A stretch of DNA of 64,000 bases, taken from NCBI RefSeq assembly GCF_038446665.1, contig NZ_CP151802.1, forward strand, positions 558,001-622,000, given 5' to 3'. The stretch is from Lysobacter sp. FW306-1B-D06B. GTDB lineage: Bacteria > Pseudomonadota > Gammaproteobacteria > Xanthomonadales > Xanthomonadaceae. The position numbers and the translations under genes were made by a program. Positions 41,614-51,782 of this stretch are shown here, in pieces (within the stretch, counting starts at the first letter, position 1; each line of letters opens with the position of its first letter). The notes beneath the pieces are model-generated. The model was not told where the DNA came from. It did no database searches and saw nothing but the letters and a program-made list of their open reading frames with translations.

Positions 41614-44466
41614 TCAGGGCTTGGCGGCGATCGTGTTGCCGTCGGCGTCGAGCACGTGCACCTCGCCCAGGTTCAGCGCGCGCACGGGCTTTTCGATCTG
41701 CTTGAGATCGCCGACCACCACCCACGTCAGCGCCTTGGGATCGAGCGTCGCCGCGGCCGCCTTCACCTGCTCCGGCGTCAAAGCTTCGATCTGCGCCTTG
41801 CGCTGGAACACGTAGTCGTCCGGCCGGTCGTAGCGGACGATGCCGCTGATCGCGCCCAGCACGGCCGAACCGGTTTCGAACGCGCCCGGCAGGCTGCGGA
41901 TCTCGGTGGCCTGGATCTTCGCCACTTCCTCCGGCTGCGGCGGCGCCTTGCCGCTGGCGTAGTCGGTGATCTCGCGCTGCAGTTCCTTCAGCGAATCGGC
42001 GGTCTTGTCGATCTGCACCGGCGCGAACGCCATCCACGGGCGCTGGCCAAGCGCGTTGGCCGAGAAGCTGTAGGCGCCGTAGGCCCAGTGCTTGCCCTCG
42101 CGCAGGTTCATGTTCAGACGCGAGGAGAACTCGCCGCCCAGCACCGAGTTGGCGATGTCGAAGCGCACCGAATCGGCGTCCTTGGTCGAAGGCACGACTT
42201 CGCCGGCGAAGATGTTGGCCTGCACGGCGCCCGGCTGGTCGATCAGGAACACGCGCGGCTTCGCGGGACGGGCGACCTCGCCGATCTGCGGTCGCGGCGG
42301 CGCGTCGCCCGTGGGCTTCCAGTCGCCCAGGTGCTTGTCCAGCAGCGGGACGATTTCCTTCAGCGTGGTGTCGCCCACCACGATCAGCGTCGCGTCCTGC
42401 GGACGCACCCAGTCGCGATGGAAGTCCACCAGGTCATCGCGCGTGAGCGAGGCGATGGACTCCTCCGTGCCGCTGCCGCTGAACGGCATCGCGTACGCAT
42501 GGCCCTGGCCGTACAGCAGCGGCGGCAGCACGCGCAGCGCGGCGCCGTTGGGGCGGGCCTTTTCCTGCTTGATGCCGGCGATCCAGGTCGCCTTCACGCG
42601 GTCGATTTCCTTCTGGTCGAAGCGCGGCTCGCGCAGCATCTTCGAGAACAGCGCCACCGACGGATCCAGGTTCTGCTTCAACGCCGACAGATACGCCTTG
42701 CCGCCGTCGAGCGAGGCGCCCGCGCCGAGGTTGGCGCCCAGCGATTCGGCGCGATCGCCGAAGGCCAGCGCGTCCAGCTCGCCGGCGCCTTCGTCCATCA
42801 TGCCCATCGCGAAGCTCGAGGTGCCCAGCTTGCGGCCCTGGTCGGCGCTGAAGCCGCCGGTGAACTCGTAGCTCATCTGCACCACGGGGATGTCGTGGCG
42901 TTCGGCGAGGATGACGGTGGTGCCGTTCTTGAGCGTGGCGCGCTGCAGCGAGGGGAATTTCAGGTCCGGGTAGCGCGTGGTCTGCGGCACGCCCAGGCTG
43001 CGGTCGACCGTCGCGGGCGTGGTGGTGTACTTCGCATCCACCGGCGGCAGGGTCAGCGGCGCGGGCGTGACCGAAGCGTCCTCGGTGACGGCCGTGCGAT
43101 CGCCCGGCACCACGACGAGCGTGTGGCTTCCCTTCGTCAACCAGGTGTTGGCGACCTTGCCCAGGTCGGTCGCGCTGGCGGTGTCGATGATCTTCAGGCT
43201 GTCGCGGAAACAACCCGGGTCGCCGGTGTATACGGTGCACTCGGCCAGCGCGTCGGCCTTGCCGCCGGAGCCGCCGATGCGCTCGATGCCGCGCACGAAG
43301 CCGGCCTTGAAGACGGTGCGCGCCTGTTCGAGTTCCGTCTTCGTCGGACCGTCGCGGAGCAGCTTCTTCAGCTCCTCGTCGATGATCGCCTCGACCTTCG
43401 CCGGATCCACGCCCTGCTTCACGTCGGCGGTGATGACGAAGTTGGAGCTCAGCTGCATCGGGTACGCGGCCGCGGACACGTTGTCGACCAGCTTTTCCTC
43501 ATGCAGCAGTCGCTTGTCCAGGCGCGAGGACTTGCTGCCGCCCAGCACCTGGGCGAACAGCTGCAGCTTGTCGAATTCCGGCGTGCCGACCTGCGCCACG
43601 TTCCACACGCGGTGGATGCGCGCCTGCGGCACCTTGTCGGTCATGGTCGCGCGGGTGGACTGCGCCAGCGGCGCGACGTCCACCTTCGGTTGCGCCATCG
43701 TCGGCGTGGCCGGGATGTCGCCGAAGAAGCGCGTGACCTTTTCCTTCGCGGTGGCCACGTCGATGTCGCCGGCCAGCACCAGCACCGCGTTGTTCGGCCC
43801 GTACCAGGTGCGGAACCAGCCCTTCACATCGTCGAGCGAAGCGGCGTCCAAGTCGGCCATCGAGCCGATCGTGCTGTGATGGTACGGGTGCGTCTTCGGA
43901 TACAGCGCCTTGCCCAACGCATCCCAGACCTGGCCGTAGGGCTGGTTCTCGCCCTCGCGCTTTTCGTTCTGGACCACGCCGCGCTGCTCGTCGAGCACCT
44001 TCTGGTCGATCGCGCCGAGCAGGTGGCCCATGCGGTCGGACTCCATCCACAGCGCCATGTCGAGCGCGGTGGTGGGCACGTTCTGGAAGTAGTTGGTGCG
44101 ATCGGAGTTGGTCGTGCCGTTCATGTCGGTGGCGCCGACCAGCTCGAAGGGTTCGAAGTATTCGCCGCGGTGGTTTTCCGAACCGTTGAACATCAGGTGT
44201 TCGAACAGGTGCGCGAAGCCCGTGCGGCCGGCCGGTTCGTCCTTGCTGCCGACGTGGTACCACAGGTTCACCGCCACGATCGGCGCCTTGCGGTCGGTGT
44301 GCACCACCACGCGCAGGCCGTTGGGGAGCGTGAACTCCTCATAGGGAATGTCGACCGTCGCCTTCGGCGCGGCGGTCACGGTCGCCGGCGCGAAGGCGAC
44401 GCCGGTGAAGGTGACGGCCAGGGCCAGGGCGAGCGCGGCAGCGCGCGGGCGGGACGACAGCGACAT
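41614..44466 (-). CDS. M16-family zinc metalloprotease, double-domain, exported
   Basis: 950 residues from ATG 44466 with signal peptide (AALALALAVTFTGVAFAPA). The first M16 repeat has the inverted zinc motif HLFEH in 'TGFAHLFEHLMFNGSENHRG' and the distal Glu near 'DEQRGVVQNEKREGENQ'. The second repeat (from about residue 500, 'TLKNGTTVILAERHDIPVVQ') lacks HxxEH and is structural. This is the two-domain arrangement of pitrilysin-like periplasmic peptidases of Xanthomonadaceae. Probably degrades peptides in the periplasm; substrate unknown. Confidence 0.92.
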   Translation of the reverse strand: MSLSSRPRAAALALALAVTFTGVAFAPATVTAAPKATVDIPYEEFTLPNGLRVVVHTDRKAPIVAVNLWYHVGSKDEPAGRTGFAHLFEHLMFNGSENHRGEYFEPFELVGATDMNGTTNSDRTNYFQNVPTTALDMALWMESDRMGHLLGAIDQKVLDEQRGVVQNEKREGENQPYGQVWDALGKALYPKTHPYHHSTIGSMADLDAASLDDVKGWFRTWYGPNNAVLVLAGDIDVATAKEKVTRFFGDIPATPTMAQPKVDVAPLAQSTRATMTDKVPQARIHRVWNVAQVGTPEFDKLQLFAQVLGGSKSSRLDKRLLHEEKLVDNVSAAAYPMQLSSNFVITADVKQGVDPAKVEAIIDEELKKLLRDGPTKTELEQARTVFKAGFVRGIERIGGSGGKADALAECTVYTGDPGCFRDSLKIIDTASATDLGKVANTWLTKGSHTLVVVPGDRTAVTEDASVTPAPLTLPPVDAKYTTTPATVDRSLGVPQTTRYPDLKFPSLQRATLKNGTTVILAERHDIPVVQMSYEFTGGFSADQGRKLGTSSFAMGMMDEGAGELDALAFGDRAESLGANLGAGASLDGGKAYLSALKQNLDPSVALFSKMLREPRFDQKEIDRVKATWIAGIKQEKARPNGAALRVLPPLLYGQGHAYAMPFSGSGTEESIASLTRDDLVDFHRDWVRPQDATLIVVGDTTLKEIVPLLDKHLGDWKPTGDAPPRPQIGEVARPAKPRVFLIDQPGAVQANIFAGEVVPSTKDADSVRFDIANSVLGGEFSSRLNMNLREGKHWAYGAYSFSANALGQRPWMAFAPVQIDKTADSLKELQREITDYASGKAPPQPEEVAKIQATEIRSLPGAFETGSAVLGAISGIVRYDRPDDYVFQRKAQIEALTPEQVKAAAATLDPKALTWVVVGDLKQIEKPVRALNLGEVHVLDADGNTIAAKP

Positions 44467-44695
44467 GGGGGACTCCTTGGAAAAAGCGGGGCCGGGCCGG
44501 AAGGCCAGGCCGGTCCAGCATCCTAGCCGCGCGTCGTGAACGGCGGCACTAGGCCACAAGTCCCGAGCCGAGGTGTCAATTTCGTATCGATACAGCCGGG
44601 CCCGATGCGGTGATCCGGGGTGCGGGCCGGCATCGAAGCGACGGCTCCACCCCATCCTCCCTAGACTGGGCGTCCCTTCCGGCCGGACGCCCGCG

Positions 44696-45409
44696 ATGTC
44701 GCCCACCCAGCGCACTCCCCGACGCAGTCTGGTCACCGGCGCCAACCGCGGCCTGGGCCTGGAATTCGTCCGCCAGCTCCTGGCCGCCGGCGACCATGTC
44801 GTCGCCACCAGCCGCCACCCCGGCAAGGCCAACGCCCTCAACCAGCTCGTCGGCGAGCATCCCGGCCGCCTGCATGTGCTGCCGCTGGACGTGGCCGAAC
44901 CGAAAACGCACGCCGAACTGGCCCGCGAACTGCCGCTGGTCATCGACGGCATCGACCTGCTGGTCAACAACGCCGGCGTGCTGCATTCGGGCGAGCGCTT
45001 CGGCCACGTGCCGCCCGCGCAGCTGGACGACAGCTTCCGCACCAACGCATCTGGGCCGTTCCTGCTCACCCAGGCGCTGGCCGAACGCCTCGCCGACGGC
45101 GCCAAGGTCGCGAACCTGTCGTCGGTGCTGGGGTCGATCGAGGCGGTGGAAGGCTTCTATACGCCCAGCTACGCCATGTCGAAGGCCGCGCAGAACATGG
45201 GCACCGCGCTGCTGGCCTCCGCGCTGCGCGAACGCTCGATCACGGTGGTGGCGCTGCATCCGGGCTGGGTGCAGACCGACATGGGCGGCAGCGGCGCGCA
45301 GATTCCGGCGACCGAATCCGTGCGCGGGCTGCTGAAGGTCATCGACGGGCTCAAGTCCGCCGACAGCGGCCGCTTCATCGACTACCGCGGCAAGCCCGTC
45401 GCGTGGTGA
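44696..45409 (+). CDS. short-chain dehydrogenase/reductase
   Basis: 237 residues from ATG 44696. Cofactor motif 'SLVTGANRGLGLEFVRQLLA', 'LLVNNAGVLHSGE', catalytic Ser in 'ANLSSVLGSIE' and 'YAMSKAAQNM' (YxxxK). C-terminal 'LHPGWVQTDMGGSGAQIPAT' suggests the C-factor-like group. Substrate not predictable. The upstream frame to 44573 is open but lacks a start site. Confidence 0.9.
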   Translation: MSPTQRTPRRSLVTGANRGLGLEFVRQLLAAGDHVVATSRHPGKANALNQLVGEHPGRLHVLPLDVAEPKTHAELARELPLVIDGIDLLVNNAGVLHSGERFGHVPPAQLDDSFRTNASGPFLLTQALAERLADGAKVANLSSVLGSIEAVEGFYTPSYAMSKAAQNMGTALLASALRERSITVVALHPGWVQTDMGGSGAQIPATESVRGLLKVIDGLKSADSGRFIDYRGKPVAW

Positions 45410-45440
45410 CGCGCGCCGTGTCGCGGGCGATCATGCGCGC

Positions 45441-45920
45441 ATGTTCGACGTCATCCTGTTCCAGCCGGAAATCCCGCCCAACACGGGCAACGTGATCCGC
45501 CTGTGCGCCAACACGGGCGCACGGCTGCACCTGATCGAACCGCTGGGGTTCACGCTGGAAGACAAGCAGCTCAAGCGCGCGGGGCTCGACTATCACGAGT
45601 ACGCGACCTTGCAGGTGCACGCCGACCTGTCCGCCGCACTGGCGACGATCACCGCCGCCAACGGCAAGCCGCCGCGGTTGTTCGCGCTGAGTACGCGCGG
45701 GACGGTGCGCTTCGATACGCCGCGTTACGAAGCGGGCGATGCATTCCTCTTCGGCCCGGAGACGCGCGGCCTGCCGACGGACGTGCTCGAGAGCGTCCCC
45801 GCCGCGCAGCGCCTGCGCCTGCCGATGCGACCGGAGAACCGCAGCCTCAACCTGTCCAACGCGGTGGCGGTGGTGGTGTTCGAGGCGTGGCGGCAGAGTG
45901 GGTTTGCGGGGAGCGCGTAG
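45441..45920 (+). CDS. trmL: tRNA (cytidine/uridine-34-2'-O)-methyltransferase TrmL
   Basis: 159 residues from ATG 45441. SPOUT methyltransferase with 'LFQPEIPPNTGNVIRLCANT' (motif 1), 'AFLFGPETRGLP' (motif 2) and 'LPMRPENRSLNLSNAVAVVV' (motif 3 of the trefoil knot). Length is standard for TrmL, which methylates the wobble ribose in tRNA-Leu. Follows the SDR gene by 31 bases on the same strand. Confidence 0.95.
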   Translation: MFDVILFQPEIPPNTGNVIRLCANTGARLHLIEPLGFTLEDKQLKRAGLDYHEYATLQVHADLSAALATITAANGKPPRLFALSTRGTVRFDTPRYEAGDAFLFGPETRGLPTDVLESVPAAQRLRLPMRPENRSLNLSNAVAVVVFEAWRQSGFAGSA

Positions 45921-45943
45921 GGCCTCCGCGCAGCTCCTTCTTT

Positions 45944-46101
45944 CCGTCATCCCAGCGAAAGCTGGGATCCATTTTGATTTGTCTCGACGCGCTCATCGGA
46001 AAGCAAGATGGATCCCAGCTTTCGCTGGGATGACGGCGAATGTGAGAACGCGAGCATCGAGGCGCATTCGGCCTGGATCCCGGCCTTCGCCGGGATGACG
46101 G
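45944..46101. repeat. palindromic intergenic element (MITE-like)
   Basis: Left arm 45944-45975 (CCGTCATCCCAGCGAAAGCT, GGGATCCATTTT) and right arm 46005-46036 are inverted copies differing at one base, with a ~29-base spacer. Each arm itself is a hairpin around GCGAAAGC. A related module, CCCGGCCTTCGCCGGGATGA, lies at 46079-46098. Confidence 0.85.
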
Positions 46102-46122
46102 CTCGTCGATGCCGCTGCGATC

Positions 46123-47490
46123 TCAACCCTCGGCGTGCTCCGCAGCCTCCGCGCCGCTCGCCGCCACCGCGCCCGTCGGCGCATGCAGATAATCCAGCGT
46201 CACCTGCAGCAGCGCGCGCAGGCCCAGGTCCAGCGCCGACTCATCCAGCGCGAATTTCGGCGAGTGGTTGCTCGGCGCCGTCACCGGGTCGATGCCCTTG
46301 GACGTCGCGCCGACGAAGAAGAACATCGCCGGCACTTCCTTCGCGTAGAACGAGAAATCCTCCGCGCCCATCTGCAGCGGCGGTTCGATCACGTTGGCCG
46401 CGCCGGCCACGGCCTGCAGGCTCGGGATCATGCGCGCGGTCAGCGCCGGATCGTTCACTGTTACCGGGTTGCCGTCGCTGTCGGGCACGTTCGCCACGGC
46501 GGTCGCGCCGTTGGCGGCGCTGACATGCTCGGCCACGTTCTTCAGGTCGCCGAAGATGCGCTGGCGCATGCCCTCGTCGAAGGTGCGGATCGTGCCGACC
46601 AGTTCCACCTCATCCGGAATGATGTTGTAGCGGATGCCGCCCTTGATCGCGCCGAAGCTCACCACCGCCGGCAACTTGGCGATGTCGGTGCGGCGGCTGA
46701 CGATGGTCTGCGCCGTGCCGATCACGTCGGCCGCGGCGACGATGGGATCGATGCCGCCCCACGGACGCGAGCCGTGGGTCTGACGGCCCTTCACCTTGAT
46801 GGTGAACTTGTCGGACGCCGCCATCAGCGGCCCCTGGCGCACGCCGATCTGGCCGACCGGCAGCGTCGAGAACACGTGCAATCCGAACATCGCGTCAGGC
46901 TTGAAGTCCTTGAACAGGCCCTCCTCCAGCATCAGCGATGCACCGCCTTCCTCGCCGTCGGGCGCGCCCTCTTCCGACGGCTGGAAGACCAGCATCACCG
47001 AACCAGGCAGATCGGCCTTCATCTTCACCAGCGCATCGGCGATGCCCAGCAGGATGCCGGTGTGCGCGTCATGGCCGCAGGCGTGCATCACGCCGACTGT
47101 CTCGCCGCGGAACGTCGCCGTGGCCTTCGACGCGAACGGCAGGTCCACCTGCTCGGTCACCGGCAGCGCGTCCATGTCGGCGCGCAGCGCGACGCGCGGG
47201 CCGGGCTTGCCGCCTTCGATGATCGCGACCACGCCATGGTGCGCGATGCCGACCTTCGGCTTCAGGCCGAGTGCGCGCAGGTGCTCGGCGACCTTGGCGG
47301 CGGTGCGCTCCTCGCGGTTGGACAGCTCCGGGTGCTGGTGGAAATCACGCCGCCAGGCGACGACCTTCTGCTGCACGGCCTTGGCGGCGGCGACGACTTC
47401 GGGCCGCTCGCCGGCAGGCGCGGCCTGCGCGTGTGCGAACAAGGGCGTGGCAAGCAAAGCGCTGCTCAGCAGCGCGGGCATCAGGCGCAT
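46123..47490 (-). CDS. M20-family amidohydrolase, exported (copy 1)
   Basis: 455 residues from ATG 47490, signal peptide 'LLSSALLATPLFAHAQ'. M20 metal-ligand motifs: 'LRADMDALPV', 'MHACGHDAHTGILLG' and 'FQPSEEGAPDGEEGG'. Belongs to the hippuricase/carboxypeptidase-Ss1 type, hydrolysing N-acylated amino acids or small amides, probably in the periplasm. About 55-60% similar by eye to the next gene upstream (47628-48935). The C-terminal tail is Ala-rich. Confidence 0.92.
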   Translation of the reverse strand: MRLMPALLSSALLATPLFAHAQAAPAGERPEVVAAAKAVQQKVVAWRRDFHQHPELSNREERTAAKVAEHLRALGLKPKVGIAHHGVVAIIEGGKPGPRVALRADMDALPVTEQVDLPFASKATATFRGETVGVMHACGHDAHTGILLGIADALVKMKADLPGSVMLVFQPSEEGAPDGEEGGASLMLEEGLFKDFKPDAMFGLHVFSTLPVGQIGVRQGPLMAASDKFTIKVKGRQTHGSRPWGGIDPIVAAADVIGTAQTIVSRRTDIAKLPAVVSFGAIKGGIRYNIIPDEVELVGTIRTFDEGMRQRIFGDLKNVAEHVSAANGATAVANVPDSDGNPVTVNDPALTARMIPSLQAVAGAANVIEPPLQMGAEDFSFYAKEVPAMFFFVGATSKGIDPVTAPSNHSPKFALDESALDLGLRALLQVTLDYLHAPTGAVAASGAEAAEHAEG

Positions 47491-47549
47491 CGACGGAACT
47501 CCCCGGTTGGTCCGTCGATCCTAACGCACACGACTTTGCCGGATTGGGT

Positions 47550-47620
47550 GCCCGGGTAAGCGCGGCGCATCCGGGAGGCCTCACGCTCGACCCCGGGTGC
47601 GCTTCGCTTACCCGGGCTAC
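47550..47620. repeat. palindromic repeat, CCCGGGTAAGCG class (copy 1)
   Basis: About 71 bases: GCCCGGGTAAGCGCGGCGC ... GTGCGCTTCGCTTACCCGGGC. Inverted arms of ~20 bases. Two more copies at 49121-49190 and 51706-51773. Confidence 0.85.
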
Positions 47621-47627
47621 GTCGGGC

Positions 47628-48935
47628 TTACTGCGCGCCCCGCAAATAATCCAGCGCCACCTGCAACGTCACGCGCACGCCCACGTCCAGCGCCTGTTCG
47701 TCGAGCAGGAACTGCGGCGAATGGTTGATCGGCGCCTTCGCCGGGTCGGTGCCTTTCGCCGTGGAGCCGACGAAGAAGTACACGCCCGGCACCGTGTTGG
47801 CGAACTGCGCGAAGTCCTCCGCCACCGTCACCATCGGCATCTCGACGACGTTCGCCTCGCCCACCGCGCGTTGCAGCGAGGGGCGCACGCGCGCGGTCAG
47901 CGCCGGATCGTTGACGGTCGCCGGCGCGTTGGCGGCGACATCGAGCGTCGCCGTTGCGCCGCTGGCATGGGCGAAATCTTCTGCCGTGCGCCGGAAGCGG
48001 TTGATGATGTCCTCGCGCTGCGCCGCATCGAACGTGCGCAGCGTGCCGACCAGCTTCGCTTCGTCGGGAATAATGTTGAAGCGCACGCCGGCGTTGAACT
48101 GGCCGGCGGTCAGCACCGCTGGTGTCGCGGCGATGTTCACCTGCCGCGCGATCAGGCTCTGCGTGCCGAGCAGGATCTGCGCGGCGACGGTGATCGGGTC
48201 CACGCCGTCCCACGGCCGCGAGCCGTGCGTCTGCTTTCCGCGCACCGTCAGGCTCCATTCGTCCGCGGCGGCGAGCATCGGCCCGCTGCGCACGCCGACC
48301 TGGCCCACCGGCAGCCCCGCCCAGACGTGCAGGCCGAAGACAGCGTCGGGCTTGAAGTCGCGGAAGACGCCTTCGTCCAACATCAACTTCGCGCCGAAGT
48401 TCTCGCCGGGATTCGGCGGGCCTTCTTCCGACGGCTGGAAGACGAACATGACTTCGCCCGGCAGCGTCGCCTTCTGCGCGGCGAGCGCCGTCGCCACACC
48501 GAGCAGGATCGCCACGTGCGCGTCATGGCCGCAGGCGTGCATCACGCCCACGTCCTGGCCACGGTAGGTGGTCTTCACCTTCGAGGCGAACGGCAGGCCG
48601 GTCTGCTCGGTCACCGGCAACGCGTCCATGTCGGCGCGCAGTGCGATGCGCGGTCCGGGCTTGCCGCCCTTCAACACGGCCACCACGCCCGTGTGCGCGA
48701 CGCCGGTCTTCACTTGCAGGCCGAGCTTGCGCAGCTGGTCGGCGACGAGCTTGGCGGTGCGGACTTCGTTGTTGCCCAGTTCCGGATGCTGGTGGATGTC
48801 GCGACGCCAGGCGACGACGTCCTTCTGCACGGATTGTGCGGCGGTGGCGATGTCCGGCGTTGCATCGGACGACTGCGCGAAGGCGGGCGTGGCGAGCAGG
48901 GAGGCGATCAGGACAGGCAGCAGGTGCGGGCGCAT
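47628..48935 (-). CDS. M20-family amidohydrolase, exported (copy 2)
   Basis: 435 residues from ATG 48935 (MRPHLLPVLIASLLATPAFA), a signal peptide. Metal-ligand motifs 'LRADMDALPV', 'MHACGHDAHVAILLG' and 'FQPSEEGPP' as in the neighbouring paralogue. The two genes are tandem on the same strand, separated by a palindromic repeat, and look like an old duplication. Substrate unknown. Confidence 0.92.
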   Translation of the reverse strand: MRPHLLPVLIASLLATPAFAQSSDATPDIATAAQSVQKDVVAWRRDIHQHPELGNNEVRTAKLVADQLRKLGLQVKTGVAHTGVVAVLKGGKPGPRIALRADMDALPVTEQTGLPFASKVKTTYRGQDVGVMHACGHDAHVAILLGVATALAAQKATLPGEVMFVFQPSEEGPPNPGENFGAKLMLDEGVFRDFKPDAVFGLHVWAGLPVGQVGVRSGPMLAAADEWSLTVRGKQTHGSRPWDGVDPITVAAQILLGTQSLIARQVNIAATPAVLTAGQFNAGVRFNIIPDEAKLVGTLRTFDAAQREDIINRFRRTAEDFAHASGATATLDVAANAPATVNDPALTARVRPSLQRAVGEANVVEMPMVTVAEDFAQFANTVPGVYFFVGSTAKGTDPAKAPINHSPQFLLDEQALDVGVRVTLQVALDYLRGAQ

Positions 48936-49120
48936 GGCAGGAGGATCGGTGGGAATGGACCGATCCTAGCGGCTGCGGGCCGTCCGGACGATGCGCGGTC
49001 TGGCGCGCACACGGCCATGCGCGACTGAGGACATGCCCCAACGTCATATCCAACGCCGGCTTTTGCCCCTCTTCCCCGCGCCCTCATCCGCCTGCCGGCA
49101 CCTTCTCCCGCCAGCTCCAG

Positions 49121-49190
49121 TAGCCCGGGCAAGCGCAGCGCACCCGGGGAACGACGCGCAACCCGGGTGCGCTGCGCTTACCCGGGCTAC
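49121..49190. repeat. palindromic repeat, CCCGGGTAAGCG class (copy 2)
   Basis: TAGCCCGGGCAAGCGCAGCG ... CGCTGCGCTTACCCGGGCTA. Inverted arms ~22 bases around a 25-base centre. It lies at the 3' side of tex. Confidence 0.88.
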
Positions 49191-49209
49191 ATACCGAAAG
49201 ACGCGTCCG

Positions 49210-51567
49210 TCAGTCCTTCTTCGCCTTCGCGAACGCCGCGGCGAGCGCGTTGTTCATCGGCGGCGGCGTGTTCGCGCGCGCGGCGTTGAAGCCGCCACCG
49301 CGTGCATCGCGTCCGCCGCGCGGCGCACCGCCTCGTGGTGCATCGCGATCGTCGCGACCGCCCGCGCGCGGTGCCGGCGCGCTGTCGTCCAGGCGGCGCG
49401 TCAGTGCGATGCGCTTGCGCGCCACGTCGACCTCCAGCACCTTCACCTTGACGATGTCACCCGCCTTCACCACTTCGCGCGGATCCTTCACGTACTTGTC
49501 CGACAGCGCGGAAATGTGGATCAGCCCGTCCTGGTGCACGCCGATGTCGACGAACGCGCCGAACGCCGCCACATTGCTCACCACGCCTTCCAGGATCATG
49601 CCTTCGCGCAGGTCCTTGATGTCCTCCACGCCATCGGCGAAGCGCGCGGCCTTGAACTCCGGGCGCGGGTCGCGGCCCGGCTTTTCCAGCTCTTTCAGGA
49701 TGTCGCGCACGGTCGGCACGCCGAACTTCTCGTCGGTGAACTGCTCGGCCTTCAATCCGCGCAGGGTCGGCGCGTCGCCGATCAGCGACTTCACTTCGCG
49801 ACCGCACTGCTTGAGGATGCGCTCCACCACCGGGTACGCCTCCGGGTGCACCGACGAGGCGTCCAGCGGCTGGTCGCCATCGGCGATGCGCAGGAAGCCG
49901 GCGCACTGCTCGAACGTCTTGTCGCCCAGGCGCGGCACTTTCAGCAGTTCCTTGCGCGACTTGAACGCACCGTTGGCGTCGCGGTAGACGACGATGTTCT
50001 GCGCGATCGTCGACGACAGCCCCGACACGCGCGTGAGCAGCGCGGCGGACGCGGTGTTCACGTCCACGCCGACCGCGTTCACGCAGTCCTCGACGCGCGC
50101 GTCCAGCGCGCGCGCCAGCTTGAACTGGTCCACATCGTGCTGGTACTGGCCCACGCCGATCGCCTTGGGCTCGATCTTCACCAGCTCCGCCAGCGGATCC
50201 TGCAGGCGTCGCGCGATCGACACCGCGCCGCGAATCGACACGTCCAGGTCCGGGAATTCCTTCGCCGCGAATTCCGACGCCGAGTACACCGACGCACCTG
50301 CCTCGCTGACGACGATCTTCTGCATCTTCGCTTCCGGCGCCAGCTTGATCAGGTCGCCGGCGAGCTTGTCGGTCTCGCGCGATGCAGTGCCGTTGCCGAT
50401 GGCGATCAGTTCCACCGAATGCTTCGCGCACAGCGCGCGCAGGATCATCAGCGACTGGTCCCACTGGCGCTTGGGTTCGTGCGGATAGATCGTCGCGGTG
50501 TCGACGAGCTTGCCGGTGCGATCGACCACGGCGACCTTCACGCCGGTGCGCAGGCCCGGGTCGAGGCCGAGCACGGCCTTCGGCCCGGCGGGCGCGGCCA
50601 GCAGCAGGTCCTTGAGGTTGTCGCCGAAGACGTCGATGGCCTCGCTTTCGGCCTTCTCGCGCGCCTGCGCGAACAGGTCGAGCGTGAGGTGCAGGTGCAG
50701 CTTGGCCTTCCACGTCAGGCGGCAGGAATCCACCAGCCACTTGTCGGCGGGGCGACCCTGCGCCTTGATGCCGGCGTGCACGGCCACGCGGCCTTCGCCC
50801 TGCAGGTGGCCGGCGTCGGCGTCGGTGCCCGGATCCAGATCGATGAACAGGAATTCCTCGCGACGCCCGCGGAACAGCGCGAGCAGACGGTGCGAGGGAA
50901 TCTTCGCCAGCGGTTCGGCGTGGTCGAAGTAATCGCGGAACTTCTCGCCGGCGGTCTCCTTGCCTTCGGCCACGCGCGAGCGGATCACGCCGACCTCACC
51001 GAGCCAGTTGCGAAGCTCGCCGACGAGCGCGGCGTCTTCGCCCCAGCGCTCCATGAGGATCGCGCGCGCGCCGTCGAGCGCGGCCTTCGCGTCGGCCACG
51101 CCCTTCTCGGCGTCGACGAAACCGGCCGCGACGGCTTCCGGAACCTGCGTGGGATCGGCGAGCAGCCCGTCGGCGAGCGGCTCCAGCCCGGCCTCGCGCG
51201 CGATCTGCGCGCGCGTGCGGCGCTTTTGCTTGTACGGCAGGTACAGGTCTTCCAGGCGCGCCTTGCTGTCGGCCGCTTCGATGTCCGCGCGCAGCGCGTC
51301 GGTCATCTTGCCCTGCTCCTCGATGCTGCTCAGCACCGCGGCGCGGCGGTCTTCCAGTTCGCGCAGGTAGGTCAGGCGCGTTTCGAGGTTGCGCAGCTGC
51401 GTGTCGTCCAGGCCGCCGGTGACTTCCTTGCGGTAGCGCGCGATGAAGGGAACGGTCGCGCCTTCGTCGAGCAGTGCGATGGCGGCCTGCGCCTGCTGCG
51501 TCTGGGCGTTGATTTCCTCGGCGATGAGGCGGGCGATCTTTGCGGCGACTTGCTTGAGGTCCTGCAT
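49210..51567 (-). CDS. tex: Tex-like transcription accessory protein
   Basis: 785 residues from ATG 51567 ([20 protein letters not shown]). Order of domains as in Tex: N-terminal helical region ('[20 protein letters not shown]'), YqgF/RuvC-like domain ('[19 protein letters not shown]'), HhH motifs ('[20 protein letters not shown]'), and an S1 RNA-binding domain ('[20 protein letters not shown]'). The tail is Arg/Gly-rich. Binds nucleic acids and affects transcription and stress tolerance in other bacteria. The frame is open far upstream but that part is outside the family. Confidence 0.95.
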   Translation of the reverse strand: MQDLKQVAAKIARLIAEEINAQTQQAQAAIALLDEGATVPFIARYRKEVTGGLDDTQLRNLETRLTYLRELEDRRAAVLSSIEEQGKMTDALRADIEAADSKARLEDLYLPYKQKRRTRAQIAREAGLEPLADGLLADPTQVPEAVAAGFVDAEKGVADAKAALDGARAILMERWGEDAALVGELRNWLGEVGVIRSRVAEGKETAGEKFRDYFDHAEPLAKIPSHRLLALFRGRREEFLFIDLDPGTDADAGHLQGEGRVAVHAGIKAQGRPADKWLVDSCRLTWKAKLHLHLTLDLFAQAREKAESEAIDVFGDNLKDLLLAAPAGPKAVLGLDPGLRTGVKVAVVDRTGKLVDTATIYPHEPKRQWDQSLMILRALCAKHSVELIAIGNGTASRETDKLAGDLIKLAPEAKMQKIVVSEAGASVYSASEFAAKEFPDLDVSIRGAVSIARRLQDPLAELVKIEPKAIGVGQYQHDVDQFKLARALDARVEDCVNAVGVDVNTASAALLTRVSGLSSTIAQNIVVYRDANGAFKSRKELLKVPRLGDKTFEQCAGFLRIADGDQPLDASSVHPEAYPVVERILKQCGREVKSLIGDAPTLRGLKAEQFTDEKFGVPTVRDILKELEKPGRDPRPEFKAARFADGVEDIKDLREGMILEGVVSNVAAFGAFVDIGVHQDGLIHISALSDKYVKDPREVVKAGDIVKVKVLEVDVARKRIALTRRLDDSAPAPRAGGRDDRDAPRGGAPRGGRDARGGGFNAARANTPPPMNNALAAAFAKAKKD

Positions 51568-51705
51568 TGCTTCCAATCGTCTGAGCCCCGGCGGGGCCGG
51601 GCGGAACGGGGATTGTCGCAACCGCGGGCGCGGGGCGGTACCCGTTGACATCGCCGCGATGCGCGCATGGCGAGGTCGGCTCGCATCGTCGTGCCACGCA
51701 GCAAG

Positions 51706-51773
51706 GTAGCCCGGGTAAGCGCAGCGCGGGCCTCGGGCGCGCGACCCGGGTGCGCTGCGCTTACCCGGGCTAC
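51706..51773. repeat. palindromic repeat, CCCGGGTAAGCG class (copy 3)
   Basis: GTAGCCCGGGTAAGCGCAGC ... GCTGCGCTTACCCGGGCTAC. Arms of ~22 bases; lies between tex and the EF-hand gene. Confidence 0.88.
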
Positions 51774-51782
51774 TGACGTGGG

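Noticed and set aside
41656..44526. A 956-codon + strand frame over the M16 peptidase
   Set aside because: Same reason: antisense shadow, composition of random Arg/Val/Gln/His, no start site.
48991..51648. An 885-codon + strand frame over tex
   Set aside because: Antisense of a well-recognised gene; it starts inside a repeat region and has no motif.
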